Positions 6,239-14,255 of a stretch of DNA of 26,149 nucleotides are shown in pieces (the stretch's first letter is position 1; the number at the start of each line of letters is the position of its first letter). The DNA is from an uncultured Eubacteriales bacterium (GTDB lineage: Bacteria; Bacillota; Clostridia; Christensenellales; Christensenellaceae), in contig CAJJPW010000008.1 of NCBI GenBank assembly GCA_905193725.1, forward strand, positions 1 through 26,149, written 5' to 3'. Below the pieces are notes generated by a model. That model was not told the origin of the DNA and did not search any database. It saw only the letters and a list, made by a program, of their open reading frames with translations. Both the position numbers and the translations under genes were made by a program.

Positions 6239-7090
6239 TCAAACGGGGACTCTCTCCTTATCTGGGTGCTCCCCAGACCAACCAGCCATCTCCATATCCT
6301 CTATTCGTTTCCTGTCCTGAGGGTCTAGGGCAAAGCCAAACACATCTATATTTTGCCCCATGCGGGTGGGGTTAGAGGATTTCGGCAAGGGCATTACTCC
6401 CTCCTCCAGAGCAAAGCGAATGCAGATCTGCGCCTCGTTTACTCGGTATTTTTTTGCCAGCTCCTGCAATAAGGGATGGGTAAACATCCGCTGCCGCCCA
6501 AGAGGGCTCCAGGCCTGCACTAAAATGTCCTGCTTTCTGCAATACTCCACCGTCTCTCTTTGCCAGTAACCGGGGTGAAATTCTATTTGGTCTATCATGG
6601 GTTTTATCTTGGCGTGTTGCAGGATATTTTCCAAATGGTGGGGCAGGAAATTGCTCACGCCAATGGCTTTTGCCTTCCCCTGTTCATACATCTCCTCCAT
6701 GGCTCGCCAAGTCTCCAGGTCTAACTCCCTCCAGTTTTCCACAGTTAAATCCGGTCTAGGCCAGTGAATCAAGTATACATCCACATACTCCACACCTAGC
6801 GCTACTAGGGAATCTTCCATCGCCTTTTTCGTGTTTTCATATCCCATTTGGTCCTTCCACACTTTTGTGGCAATGGCATACTCCTCTCTTAGTAATCCGC
6901 TCTCTCTTAGGGCTTTGCCCACAGTGGCCTCATTTTGATAAAAGGAGGCTGTGTCAAAATACCGGTAACCCGCCTGGATGGCAGAATGAATCACTTGATT
7001 ATCATCCCCTGTAGTGGATTTATACGTGCCAACCCCCACAGCCGGTAAAGCAAGCCCATTTTGCAGTGTAAAACTCTTCTCTCTATTCAA
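6239..7090 (-). CDS. Aldo/keto reductase
   Basis: This 283-residue protein has the length and motifs of a soluble NADPH-dependent aldo/keto reductase, which reduces aldehydes and ketones to alcohols. The catalytic tetrad is Asp46, Tyr51, Lys76 and His109 (motifs YFDTASFY, ATKVW, LIHWP). The nucleotide-binding end is seen in VSNF at about residue 144 and PLPKSSNPTRM near residue 240. The sequence looks like the AKR5 type (2,5-diketo-gluconate reductase-like), but the physiological substrate cannot be read from it. The start is TTG at 7090-7088, preceded by a ggaggt site 7 bp upstream. No in-frame ATG fits better. It is a single gene between its own promoter and terminator, and the ICE sits directly behind it. 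Confidence 0.92.
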   Translation of the reverse strand: MNREKSFTLQNGLALPAVGVGTYKSTTGDDNQVIHSAIQAGYRYFDTASFYQNEATVGKALRESGLLREEYAIATKVWKDQMGYENTKKAMEDSLVALGVEYVDVYLIHWPRPDLTVENWRELDLETWRAMEEMYEQGKAKAIGVSNFLPHHLENILQHAKIKPMIDQIEFHPGYWQRETVEYCRKQDILVQAWSPLGRQRMFTHPLLQELAKKYRVNEAQICIRFALEEGVMPLPKSSNPTRMGQNIDVFGFALDPQDRKRIEDMEMAGWSGEHPDKERVPV

Positions 7091-7121
7091 CTGGAATACC
7101 TCCTCATAGGATGATAGTTTC

Positions 7122-7130
7122 AGTATACCA
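7122..7130 (-). promoter_or_regulatory. Extended -10 promoter for the aldo/keto reductase
   Basis: On the minus strand TGG-TATACT (7130-7122) gives an extended -10 element about 32 bp upstream of the TTG start. No clear -35 box is seen at 17 bp, which is common for extended -10 promoters. Confidence 0.4.
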
Positions 7131-7295
7131 CATTTTTGCTCCTCCTACTACAGCTCCCCGCCTCCCGCTGAGGGAAACCCAAGCCAAATTCGGCTCTGTT
7201 CTGATAAAATCACTTATTGCATGATCCCCATGACCTACCTGGTAAGGAGCAAACTTTCATTTTCTCTTTGATATGTTAGCCAAAGTAAAGAGTAC

Positions 7296-7345
7296 AAAAA
7301 AAGAGGCGTTGTCCTCCCGTAGGTTTCAACGCCTCTTGTCTTTTT
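7296..7345 (-). terminator. Terminator of the rpsF-ssb-rpsR operon
   Basis: An 11-bp perfect stem pairs 7301-7311 with 7327-7337. On the minus strand it is followed by seven U residues (7302-7296). A T5 run on the other side makes it partly bidirectional. Confidence 0.88.
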
Positions 7346-7378
7346 CATGGCCAGTGCATTTTTGCACTTTCTCATTTG

Positions 7379-7462
7379 GCCCGCGCTTTCCTGCGCTCTT
7401 AGCCGGTTTACTCAGTGCGTCCAGCCCGCGCTTTCCTGCGCCCCTTTGCTGGCTTTACTCAG
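7379..7462. repeat. Two-copy imperfect tandem repeat over the rpsR stop codon
   Basis: Units 7379-7415 and 7424-7462 share GCCCGCGCTTTCCTGCGC and the end GGnTTTACTCAG, with a divergent middle. On the minus strand each copy begins CTGAGTAAA, so the rpsR stop context itself is duplicated. It looks like an old local duplication. Confidence 0.7.
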
Positions 7463-7712
7463 ATACATAGGGGATGAGCGCCATGGTTCTCGCCCGCTTG
7501 ATGGCGATGGCGATCTCTCTTTGATGTTTTGCACAGGTGCCAGTAGCACGTCTAGGTGCAATTTTCCCTCTCTCTGTAATGTATCTCTTTAACTTTGCCA
7601 CATCTTTATAATCAATCACCTGGGATTTATCGCTGCAAAAAGCACAGACCTTTCTTCTAGGCCGTCTGTTGCCGCCAGTCCTAGGTCTTCTGGGAGCTCT
7701 CTCTTCGCTCAT
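7455..7712 (-). CDS. rpsR: Ribosomal protein S18
   Basis: S18 is a small-subunit protein that binds 16S rRNA as a heterodimer with S6. The 85-residue product shows the family core: [20 protein letters not shown], then [20 protein letters not shown] and [14 protein letters not shown]. The CxxC at residues 23-26, with a later Cys and His, may bind zinc. The start chosen is ATG at 7712, 8 bp from aaaggag. The GTG at 7721 would overlap that ribosome site. It is the last gene of rpsF-ssb-rpsR, 30 bp after ssb. Its stop codon lies inside a tandem repeat. Confidence 0.95.
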   Translation of the reverse strand: MSEERAPRRPRTGGNRRPRRKVCAFCSDKSQVIDYKDVAKLKRYITERGKIAPRRATGTCAKHQREIAIAIKRARTMALIPYVSE

Positions 7713-7742
7713 ATCATTCACTCCTTTCCCTATATTTTCACA

Positions 7743-8189
7743 TTAAAACGGCAGTTCCTCGTCATCTAAGGGAGTAAAGTCCTCAACTTCTGCCCCGAAC
7801 AGATCATCGTCATTCACCTTGGGCGGAATGTTAGAGGCAGCAGGTTGCTGTCTCGCCGGAGCAGCGGATGCACTGCTACCCATGGGCTTTGCCAAAAATT
7901 CCACATCGTCTGCGATGACCTCTGTTACATAGCGCTTTGTTCCATCCTGCGCCTCGTAAGAACGGGTTTGGATGGATCCACATACCGCCACCTTTTGGCC
8001 TTTTACCAAATATTTGGCACAGTTGTCTGCCAGGCCTCTCCAGGTAACCACTGGGATGAAGTCCGTCTCGTCGTTTTTGCTCATTCTGCGGGCAACTGCC
8101 ACAGTAAATGTGCAAACCGAGATGCCACTTCCCGTGGTGCGAAGTTCAGGTTCTCTCGTTAAATTCCCAATAATAAACGCTTTGTTCAT
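7743..8189 (-). CDS. ssb: Single-stranded DNA-binding protein
   Basis: SSB coats single-stranded DNA in replication, repair and recombination. The 148-residue protein has an N-terminal OB fold (about residues 1-105, starting MNKAFIIGNLTREPELR), a flexible Ala/Gln/Pro-rich linker, and the conserved acidic tip DDEELPF that docks partner proteins. Length and tip are normal. It lies 15 bp after rpsF and 30 bp before rpsR, the standard bacterial arrangement that ties SSB supply to ribosomal protein synthesis. Confidence 0.96.
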   Translation of the reverse strand: MNKAFIIGNLTREPELRTTGSGISVCTFTVAVARRMSKNDETDFIPVVTWRGLADNCAKYLVKGQKVAVCGSIQTRSYEAQDGTKRYVTEVIADDVEFLAKPMGSSASAAPARQQPAASNIPPKVNDDDLFGAEVEDFTPLDDEELPF

Positions 8190-8204
8190 CTTTTGTTCCC
8201 TACC

Positions 8205-8495
8205 TTATTTCTTGTCCAGGTTAACTACAATAAACCGCATTACACTGTCGGAAATTTTTAAATTTCTCTCCAGCTCTGCGGGCAACTGGGAATCTGCACT
8301 GAAGTTTACAAGTACATAGTAGCCGTCGTTAATATAGTTGATTGGATATGCAAGCTTTCTCTTACCCCATTCATCCACTTTTTCAATTTCACCGCCATTG
8401 CTGGTGATGATATCATTGAATTTCTGAATCAGAGCAGTTCTTGCCTCGTCTTCCATATCTGGTTTCACGATATACATGCATTCATATTTTGCCAT
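8205..8495 (-). CDS. rpsF: Ribosomal protein S6
   Basis: S6 is a 96-residue small-subunit protein that pairs with S18. The start MAKYECMYIVKPDMED and the RKLAYPIN motif near residue 50 identify it. The ATG at 8495 is preceded by aggaggtga with good spacing. A longer frame opening at 8546 would place the start codon upstream, in the leader hairpin region, and is rejected. It is the first gene of rpsF-ssb-rpsR. The promoter lies at 8558-8587 and a hairpin leader lies between promoter and start, so S6:S18 autoregulation is likely. Confidence 0.95.
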   Translation of the reverse strand: MAKYECMYIVKPDMEDEARTALIQKFNDIITSNGGEIEKVDEWGKRKLAYPINYINDGYYVLVNFSADSQLPAELERNLKISDSVMRFIVVNLDKK

Positions 8496-8524
8496 AACTG
8501 CTTTCACCTCCTTCTGGTCTTTTG

Positions 8525-8544
8525 GCCCTACCTGTCGGTAGAGC
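8525..8544 (-). promoter_or_regulatory. Candidate S6:S18 autoregulatory leader hairpin
   Basis: In the rpsF 5' leader, GCTCTACC (8544-8537) pairs with GGTAGGGC (8532-8525) around a GACA loop, giving 8 bp with one G-U. It lies 29 bp upstream of the start codon. rpsF leaders in many bacteria bind the S6:S18 complex through a structure with a CCG element, and ACCGA is present here. I could not verify the full consensus. Confidence 0.45.
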
Positions 8545-8557
8545 AAGGATAGAATAT

Positions 8558-8587
8558 ATTATATCACCTTGTATCGGGGAAAATCAA
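8558..8587 (-). promoter_or_regulatory. Sigma-A promoter of rpsF-ssb-rpsR
   Basis: On the minus strand, TTGATT (8587-8582) and TATAAT (8563-8558) are separated by 18 bp. The -35 box overlaps the last codons of gltX. Transcription should start near 8551, leaving a leader of about 55 nt. Confidence 0.7.
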
Positions 8588-10044
8588 GCCTTTTCCAGCT
8601 CATTTTCCAATTTTTGAATGCTCTTTTCCATTCTCCTCAGGGTTTCCTCCTTGCCCAGGAGCATGATGAGCTCGGTAGCGCCACCTGGTGTCACAGAAAG
8701 GCCCGAAATTCCAATGCGCACCGGCCACAGCACCTGCCCGTTTTTCACGCCCAGGGTTTCCGCCAGCTTTACCAGAGCGTCGTATAGCTCCTCCTCGGTG
8801 TATCCGTCCATTCCCTCCAGCATCTCCTTTGCCGCCTTGAGGCAGGGTAGGCTGGTCTGTGGGGTGGACTTCATCTTCTTGTGATTAAACAGATCGATGG
8901 AGTAATCGGGCATTTCATTCAAAAAGCTCAGTTTTTCCTCGATCTGGGTCAGCGTCTCTAGTCTGGGCTGGATCATCTTGCAGATGAGCTGTAAGTCAAA
9001 CTCCCTCTTGAGCGTCTTTTTCAAATAGGGCATAGCCCGCTCTAAGAATTCCTCTGGGCTGAGAGCTCTGATGTACTCTCCGTTCATCCAAGTGAGCTTT
9101 TCCACATCGAAGATAGCAGGGGATTTGCTGAGGCCTTTTAGGTCGAACTTCTCCTCCAGCTCTTTGAGGGAAAAGATCTCCTGCTCTCCCCCTTCGCTCC
9201 ATCCTAGAAGAGCAATGTAGTTGATAATCGCCTCTTTTAAGTATCCCTTTTGAATGAAGTCCTCATAAGAGGCATCCCCGTGGCGTTTGCTCAGCTTGTT
9301 GTGCTTATCTCTCATCACCACTGGCAGATGGATGTACGCAGGTCGTTCCCAACCTAAGGCGTCGTACAGCAAATTATATTTCGGCGTGGAGGATAGGTAC
9401 TCCACCCCGCGAATCACGTGGGTAATTTTCATCAAGTGATCGTCCACCACATTGGCCAGATTGTAAGTGGGCATTCCATCGGATTTTAGCAGGATGTTGT
9501 CGTCCATGTCCTGATTGGGCACGCTGATATGCCCAAAAACCAAATCGTCGTAAGAGGATTCCCCCTCCTTTGGGACGTTTTGGCGAATCACATAGGGTTC
9601 TCCAGCGTCCAGCCGCTTTTGAACCTCCTCTTTGGAGAGGCTGGCACAGTGTTTATCGTACTGGAAGGGCTGGCCATTTTTTTCGCATTCTGCCCGCAGG
9701 CCATCCAGCCGCTCTTTGGTGCAGAAACAGTAGTAGGCCGCTCCTCTTTCCACCAGTTCCTCAGCGTATTTTTGATAGATCTCCTTTCGCTGGCTCTGGA
9801 TATACGGGCCGTACTCTCCCCCCACATCTGGGCCCTCGTCGTAATAAAGCCCTGTGTCCTTCAGGGTGTGGTAGATAATCTCCGACGCCTCCTCTACTAG
9901 CCGTCCCTGGTCGGTATCCTCAATGCGCAGGATAAACTTTCCTCCATTTTTTTTGGCATATAAATAAGCATACAGAGCGGTGCGCAAACCGCCGATATGT
10001 AAGTACCCTGTGGGGCTGGGCGCAAATCTCGTTCTCACTTCCAT
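8584..10044 (-). CDS. gltX: Glutamyl-tRNA synthetase
   Basis: This 486-residue class I synthetase charges tRNA-Glu. The ATP-binding HIGH motif appears as HIGG (residues 16-19) and the KMSKS loop as KLSKR (250-254). Cys106 and Cys108 (YYCFCTKE), with a later Cys133, mark a probable zinc site. The C-terminal anticodon-binding helices cover about residues 320-486. The ATG follows aggag by 10 bp. It starts 20 bp after glnS and shares its transcript. Because a separate GlnRS is encoded next to it, this enzyme may discriminate against tRNA-Gln, but that cannot be read from the motifs seen. Confidence 0.95.
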   Translation of the reverse strand: MEVRTRFAPSPTGYLHIGGLRTALYAYLYAKKNGGKFILRIEDTDQGRLVEEASEIIYHTLKDTGLYYDEGPDVGGEYGPYIQSQRKEIYQKYAEELVERGAAYYCFCTKERLDGLRAECEKNGQPFQYDKHCASLSKEEVQKRLDAGEPYVIRQNVPKEGESSYDDLVFGHISVPNQDMDDNILLKSDGMPTYNLANVVDDHLMKITHVIRGVEYLSSTPKYNLLYDALGWERPAYIHLPVVMRDKHNKLSKRHGDASYEDFIQKGYLKEAIINYIALLGWSEGGEQEIFSLKELEEKFDLKGLSKSPAIFDVEKLTWMNGEYIRALSPEEFLERAMPYLKKTLKREFDLQLICKMIQPRLETLTQIEEKLSFLNEMPDYSIDLFNHKKMKSTPQTSLPCLKAAKEMLEGMDGYTEEELYDALVKLAETLGVKNGQVLWPVRIGISGLSVTPGGATELIMLLGKEETLRRMEKSIQKLENELEKA

Positions 10045-10064
10045 CTTTACTCTTCTCCTGATCT

Positions 10065-11741
10065 CTATTTTTCCAAAGTCTTTTTAAAGCTGTCCTTTAA
10101 TCCCACAATTTCGTGGAATACCATATTTCCCTGGTCGCTATCTTTGTTGTCCCGGCAGTAATATCCCTGGCGCAGGAATTGGAACTGCTGTCCCGGCTGG
10201 GCGTTTTTTCCGTAGGCCTCTATCAGAGCGTGCCCCAGCACTTTTTTGGAGTCGTAGTTGATTCTCTCCATAAAGTCCTCCGGCCCATCTTCCTGCTGAT
10301 CCAAAATCAGAGGCTCGTACTGGTTGACTACAATGGGCACCGCCGAACTGGCCTCTACAAAGTGGAGCGTACCCTTGACTTTTCTCCCCGCTGTAGGGCC
10401 GCCAGACTTGGAGTCTGGGTCGTAAGTGCAAATCACTTCCACCACGTTTCCCTGCTCATCTTTCACCACCCGCTCACACTTTATGATGTAGGCGTTCTTT
10501 AGTCGCACTTCCTTGCCCACTGCCAGCCGGAAGAACTTCTTATTGGGCGCCACCTCCATAAAGTCCTGCTGCTCGATATAAAGATGCCTGCCAAAGAGCA
10601 TCTCATGGGTCTCCTCCCCATCCGGCAAATCCTGGGCGGTGAGCACCTCGGTCTTTCCCTCAGGGTAGTTCTCTATGGTGAGCTTTAGCGGCTCCAGCAC
10701 CGCCATGAGCCGGGGCGCCGTCTCATTGAGATCTTCCCGCACACAGTGCTCTAGCAACTTGTAATCCACCTCGCTGTTTGCTTTGGCCACTCCAATCCGC
10801 TCGCAAAAGTCCCGAATGGCTTTTGGGGTAAACCCTCTTCTGCGCACGCCGCTGATGGTGGGCATTCTAGGGTCGTCCCATCCATCTACGATCTTCTCGT
10901 CCACCAGCCTCTTTAAAAACCGCTTGCTCATCACCGTATTGGTGAGCCCCAACCGGGCAAACTCGTACTGATGGGGCACTTTTTCGCACTCGCAGTGCTC
11001 GATTACCCAGTCGTACAGCGGCCGGTGGGCCTCAAACTCCAGCGTGCAGATGGAGTGGGTAATTCCCTCCACTGCGTCTTCCAGAGGATGGGCAAAGTCG
11101 TACATGGGATAAATGCACCAGGCATCTCCCGTTCTATGGTGATTCTCATGTAATATCCGGTAAAGTACAGGGTCTCTCATATTCAGGTTTGGGCTGGCCA
11201 TATCGATTTTCGCCCGAAGCACCTTGCTCCCATCGGCAAAAACGCCCTGCTTCATCTGCTCAAACAGCGCCAGATTCTCCTCAACGCTCCGATCTCGATA
11301 GGGGCTTTCTTTGCCAGGAGTAGTGAGCGTCCCTCGATACTCCCGAATCTGGTCGGCAGAGAGATCGCACACATAGGCAAGGCCTTTTTTGATCAGCAGC
11401 ACTGCCTTTTCATACATGTAGGGAAAGTAATTCGAGGCGTACAGTTTTTCACTCCAGGTAAAGCCCAGCCATTTAATGTCCTGCTCGATGCTCTTTACGT
11501 ATTCCTCATCTTCCTTGACAGGGTTGGTGTCGTCATACCGAAGGTTGCACCTTCCCTGATACTTTTCTGCCAATCCAAAGTTTAGGCATATGGCCTTAGC
11601 GTGGCCAATATGCAAATATCCATTGGGTTCGGGTGGAAAGCGGGTGATAACGGACTCGCATTTTCCACTCCGTAAGTCCTCTTCAATAATCTCTTCAATA
11701 AAATTTTTTGACTCCGTTTTTTCCATCGTATTTTCTGCCAT
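10065..11741 (-). CDS. glnS: Glutaminyl-tRNA synthetase
   Basis: This 558-residue class I enzyme charges tRNA-Gln directly. The family start [20 protein letters not shown] holds HIGH at residues 44-47, and VMSKR (270-274) is the KMSKS loop. The region from about residue 340 to the end is the beta-barrel anticodon-binding part. The ATG at 11741 is preferred because ggaggg lies 10 bp upstream. An upstream ATG at 11768 lacks a site. Many Firmicutes instead make Gln-tRNA through GatCAB, so a complete GlnRS is notable. No T-box is seen upstream. The promoter is at 11807-11835, and gltX follows by 20 bp. Confidence 0.95.
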   Translation of the reverse strand: MAENTMEKTESKNFIEEIIEEDLRSGKCESVITRFPPEPNGYLHIGHAKAICLNFGLAEKYQGRCNLRYDDTNPVKEDEEYVKSIEQDIKWLGFTWSEKLYASNYFPYMYEKAVLLIKKGLAYVCDLSADQIREYRGTLTTPGKESPYRDRSVEENLALFEQMKQGVFADGSKVLRAKIDMASPNLNMRDPVLYRILHENHHRTGDAWCIYPMYDFAHPLEDAVEGITHSICTLEFEAHRPLYDWVIEHCECEKVPHQYEFARLGLTNTVMSKRFLKRLVDEKIVDGWDDPRMPTISGVRRRGFTPKAIRDFCERIGVAKANSEVDYKLLEHCVREDLNETAPRLMAVLEPLKLTIENYPEGKTEVLTAQDLPDGEETHEMLFGRHLYIEQQDFMEVAPNKKFFRLAVGKEVRLKNAYIIKCERVVKDEQGNVVEVICTYDPDSKSGGPTAGRKVKGTLHFVEASSAVPIVVNQYEPLILDQQEDGPEDFMERINYDSKKVLGHALIEAYGKNAQPGQQFQFLRQGYYCRDNKDSDQGNMVFHEIVGLKDSFKKTLEK

Positions 11742-11806
11742 AAATGCCCATCCCTCCAACATACTCATCTATAAAAATCGGCTTTAGTATTCCCCAGATT
11801 TTGAAA

Positions 11807-11835
11807 ATTTTATCAATCACTGACCCTCTGGGCAA
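11807..11835 (-). promoter_or_regulatory. Candidate promoter of glnS-gltX
   Basis: On the minus strand TTGCCC (11835-11830) and TAAAAT (11812-11807) are spaced 17 bp apart, with a leader of about 60 nt to the ATG. No T-box specifier, antiterminator or terminator is visible in the leader. Confidence 0.5.
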
Positions 11836-11859
11836 GTTCCCTTGATTTTCTTGTCATAC

Positions 11860-11873
11860 GTAAAATATTTTAC
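11860..11873. promoter_or_regulatory. 14-bp perfect palindrome between glnS and sfsA
   Basis: GTAAAATATTTTAC reads the same on both strands. It lies in the divergent region, exactly in the 17-bp gap after a TTGTCA (11851-11856) that could be the -35 box of sfsA. This is a plausible operator, but AT-rich palindromes also arise by chance. Confidence 0.35.
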
Positions 11874-11982
11874 CATACAACCATTTTTTTGTAAAACAAA
11901 CCTATGGGAATCCTCCTTGCTTTTTGTTTTTTCTCGGCCAGTTTGGTTATTATTAAAAAAGCAAAGAAAAAAGGAGAGTGCT

Positions 11983-12696
11983 ATGGAGTATGCGAACTGG
12001 CACGCCGCCACTTTTTTAAGCCGCCCCAATCGATTCATCGCCCATTGTCAGTTGGAGGGGAGAGAAGTCATCGCCCATGTGAAAAATACCGGAAGATGTA
12101 AAGAGCTGTTGGTCCCAGGGTGCCAGGTGTTTTTGCAACATACCACGTCGCCCCACCGCAAGACACAATACGACCTCTATGCCGTGAACAAGCATGGGCT
12201 GCTGATCAACATGGATTCCTCTGCCCCTAACCAGGTGTTTTGGGAACAGGCTAGGGAGGATATCGGCAAAGTCCTGCCGGAATTTTGCAGATCACAATCC
12301 AGCCAAATGCCCCTCATCTTGAAGAGAGAGGTCTTCTTTTCTCACTCCCGCTTTGACTTCTTTGCCGCGCAGGGGGAAAAACAGGCCTATATTGAGGTAA
12401 AAGGCGTTACCTTAGAGCAGGATGGTGTCGTGCTCTTCCCAGACGCCCCTACTGCCCGGGGAGAAAAGCACGTATATGAATTGATCCATGCGGTAGAGCA
12501 GGGGTTTTTGGCCTATCTGGTGTTTATGGTCCAGCTATCCGGCGCCAAGTACTTTACTCCCAATGGAAAGACCCACCCCTCTTTTGCCGAGGCATTGAAA
12601 AAGGCCCAGCAGCAGGGCGTTCATCTTCTCTGCTATGACTGCCAAGTCTCTGCCAACAAGATGACCTTTGGAAAGCCACTGCCCATCTATCTCTAA
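11983..12696 (+). CDS. sfsA: SfsA family protein (sugar fermentation stimulation, nuclease-like)
   Basis: This 237-residue protein has the standard SfsA length. The family motifs are present: RFIAHC near the start, HVKNTGRCKELL at about residues 33-44, the PD-(D/E)xK-like strand YIEVKGVTL near residue 140, and FPDAPTARGEKHV shortly after. SfsA was named for raising maltose fermentation genes in E. coli. It has an N-terminal OB-like domain and a nuclease-like domain, and its role outside E. coli is unclear. The start ATG at 11983 follows aaaggag. The frame is open further upstream, but no better start exists there. It is divergent from glnS and head-on to replication. Confidence 0.9.
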   Translation: MEYANWHAATFLSRPNRFIAHCQLEGREVIAHVKNTGRCKELLVPGCQVFLQHTTSPHRKTQYDLYAVNKHGLLINMDSSAPNQVFWEQAREDIGKVLPEFCRSQSSQMPLILKREVFFSHSRFDFFAAQGEKQAYIEVKGVTLEQDGVVLFPDAPTARGEKHVYELIHAVEQGFLAYLVFMVQLSGAKYFTPNGKTHPSFAEALKKAQQQGVHLLCYDCQVSANKMTFGKPLPIYL

Positions 12697-12733
12697 TATG
12701 AGATCCTTTACTAGCTACATTCTATTCCATCAA

Positions 12734-12773
12734 AAAAGACATCCTTTTTTAGAACGCCTTTTTTACTGAGAGG
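12734..12773 (+). terminator. Weak terminator candidates after sfsA
   Basis: AAAAAAG-acatc-CTTTTTT (12734-12752) forms an A-U hairpin, and a second T6 run lies about 10 bp further on. The stem has only one G-C pair, so it is a weak terminator at best. Confidence 0.3.
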
Positions 12774-12809
12774 ATATTTATGATATTTGACTGCCTTTTC
12801 AGGCAAATA

Positions 12810-14036
12810 TTATTTCATCGCTCGCGTGATCTTTTTGCGGTATATTTCTCTTTTGAGCAGAATTTCTAGGATAAACCCAACGGCAGCAAATACCGCGATC
12901 AATGAAAATGCCAAATGCACAGACATGACTTCAATCATACCGCCAAGGACTACGGGCATAATTCCCCCTCCAATACCAGCTGCTGCAAACAGAAGGCTAG
13001 TAGCAGTACCTGTATTGTTTGGGTAGATATCCGATGCAAAGCACATCACGTAGGGGAATATCGTCCCATATAGGGCGCCCAATAAAATGTAATTTACCAG
13101 CGTCACAATTCCATTTGGTATCAAAGTGATAATGATGACACAGATCACCGAAATGCCAAAGGAGATCAGCAGGGAAGTGTGCCTATTCCGCCGGAAAATT
13201 CCCGCCAACAGCCGCACTGCCGCAACTGCCAGCCAAAATCCGGAGATTGCCATTGCACTGAACTCAGGCATATGTACTACCTGTTCAAAATACATATCCG
13301 CAAAAAAAGTGGTGGCGTTTTCCATGCCCAAATAGAAGAAAATTCCCAGAGCTAATAGGATGAATACCTTGCTTTTTACAATGCTCTTCACCGGCAAAGG
13401 CGTTCTATCTACATCTTCATCCCGGTATACTTTTACTACGTTGGTAAATAGGAGCAGGATGGCAATGATCACACCTAGGCCAGCCAGTGCGGGGAAGATA
13501 TCATACCATGGCATTTGGTAGTGATCCATCAGCGCCTGGCAGATCAGCGGGCCGGATACCGATCCAATTCCCACGATCATCTGGCCAATATTAATATAGC
13601 GATCCGCCTTTTGAGGATAAGCGTCAGCCAGCACTGCCAGCGCCAAGGCATCGATAATGCCATAACCGCATCCCACCACGAAAATGCCGATGAGCAGGAT
13701 CACCCCGTTTGGGGCAAAGCTCATTCCCAGGCTTCCCACGATAAATGCGATTACCGCTCCCATAATCACCTTTTTTTTGCCGATAGTATCTGAGAGTTTA
13801 CCAAAGGCAATGTTGGAAATGGTGGTGCCAATGAAGTGGATTGCCACCAGGATGCTCACCCAAGCATCTGCCATCCCTACTTGGCGAACCATATCCAGCC
13901 CTGTGAGCTGAAAGGCCGCAATATAAAATCCAATGAGAAATAACGAGATATAGATGACGGGTACGATGAGTTTTTTAGTCGTTTTGAGCGTTTTCTTTGG
14001 TTGGATTACATCTACAGCTGCTTGATTTTGTCCCAT
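12810..14036 (-). CDS. Major facilitator superfamily transporter
   Basis: This 408-residue membrane protein has about 12 predicted transmembrane helices in two halves, with a central basic/acidic loop near residue 200 (KVYRDEDVDR). The loop motif GKLSDTIGKKKVI between helices 2 and 3 is the MFS motif A. The substrate cannot be told, but a sugar or small organic solute is possible. The start is ATG at 14036. The promoter's -10 box is so near the upstream ATG at 14057 that this codon would sit at about +3 of the transcript, whereas 14036 has a leader with an aaggggaaa site. A start at 14057 (415 residues) remains possible. It is monocistronic. Confidence 0.85.
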   Translation of the reverse strand: MGQNQAAVDVIQPKKTLKTTKKLIVPVIYISLFLIGFYIAAFQLTGLDMVRQVGMADAWVSILVAIHFIGTTISNIAFGKLSDTIGKKKVIMGAVIAFIVGSLGMSFAPNGVILLIGIFVVGCGYGIIDALALAVLADAYPQKADRYINIGQMIVGIGSVSGPLICQALMDHYQMPWYDIFPALAGLGVIIAILLLFTNVVKVYRDEDVDRTPLPVKSIVKSKVFILLALGIFFYLGMENATTFFADMYFEQVVHMPEFSAMAISGFWLAVAAVRLLAGIFRRNRHTSLLISFGISVICVIIITLIPNGIVTLVNYILLGALYGTIFPYVMCFASDIYPNNTGTATSLLFAAAGIGGGIMPVVLGGMIEVMSVHLAFSLIAVFAAVGFILEILLKREIYRKKITRAMK

Positions 14037-14065
14037 GGCTTTCCCCTTTTCTTTCATTTTCTCCT

Positions 14066-14094
14066 ATTATACTAGAAGGGCAAACTTTTTACAA
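14066..14094 (-). promoter_or_regulatory. Sigma-A promoter of the MFS transporter
   Basis: On the minus strand TTGTAA (14094-14089), 17 bp, TATAAT (14071-14066). This is a near-consensus promoter. It predicts a transcript start near 14059, which favours the downstream ATG at 14036. Confidence 0.75.
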
Positions 14095-14199
14095 TCCTTT
14101 TATTAATTAATATAATAAGTTTTATAAATATAGAGCACCCTTTTTCTTTAGGTTACTTTTTTATGGGTAACTGCTGTTTTTTAAACCAAAAAGCGTATC

Positions 14200-14226
14200 A
14201 AAAAGACAGCACTTTACATGCTGTCT
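14200..14226 (-). terminator. Terminator of rlmH-flavodoxin
   Basis: AGACAGC (14226-14220 on the minus strand) pairs with GCTGTCT (14210-14204) around a 9-nt loop, followed by five T residues. It lies 30 bp after the flavodoxin stop. Confidence 0.8.
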
Positions 14227-14255
14227 AAGTTGCCTTTCTATTTTGTCTTGTGTTT

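Larger units (their letters stand above)
7091..7454. other. 364-bp intergenic region between rpsR and the aldo/keto reductase
   Basis: It contains the reductase promoter (7122-7130), the operon terminator (7296-7345), a small AGTGCA-tttt-TGCACT hairpin (7353-7368) and most of a two-copy repeat that runs into the 3' end of rpsR. Nothing recognisable lies in 7141-7290. Confidence 0.6.

Noticed and set aside
6124..6375. 83-residue plus-strand ORF across the ICE-host junction
   Set aside because: It starts inside the int terminator and runs antisense through the 3' end of the aldo/keto reductase gene. No family or start site supports it.
7273..7592. Plus-strand ORFs in the rpsR 3' region
   Set aside because: They run through the terminator and repeat and then antisense to rpsR, with no ribosome site.
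11742..11900. T-box riboswitch before glnS
   Set aside because: The T-box core and terminator/antiterminator stems were not found, and the leader from the likely promoter is only about 60 nt.
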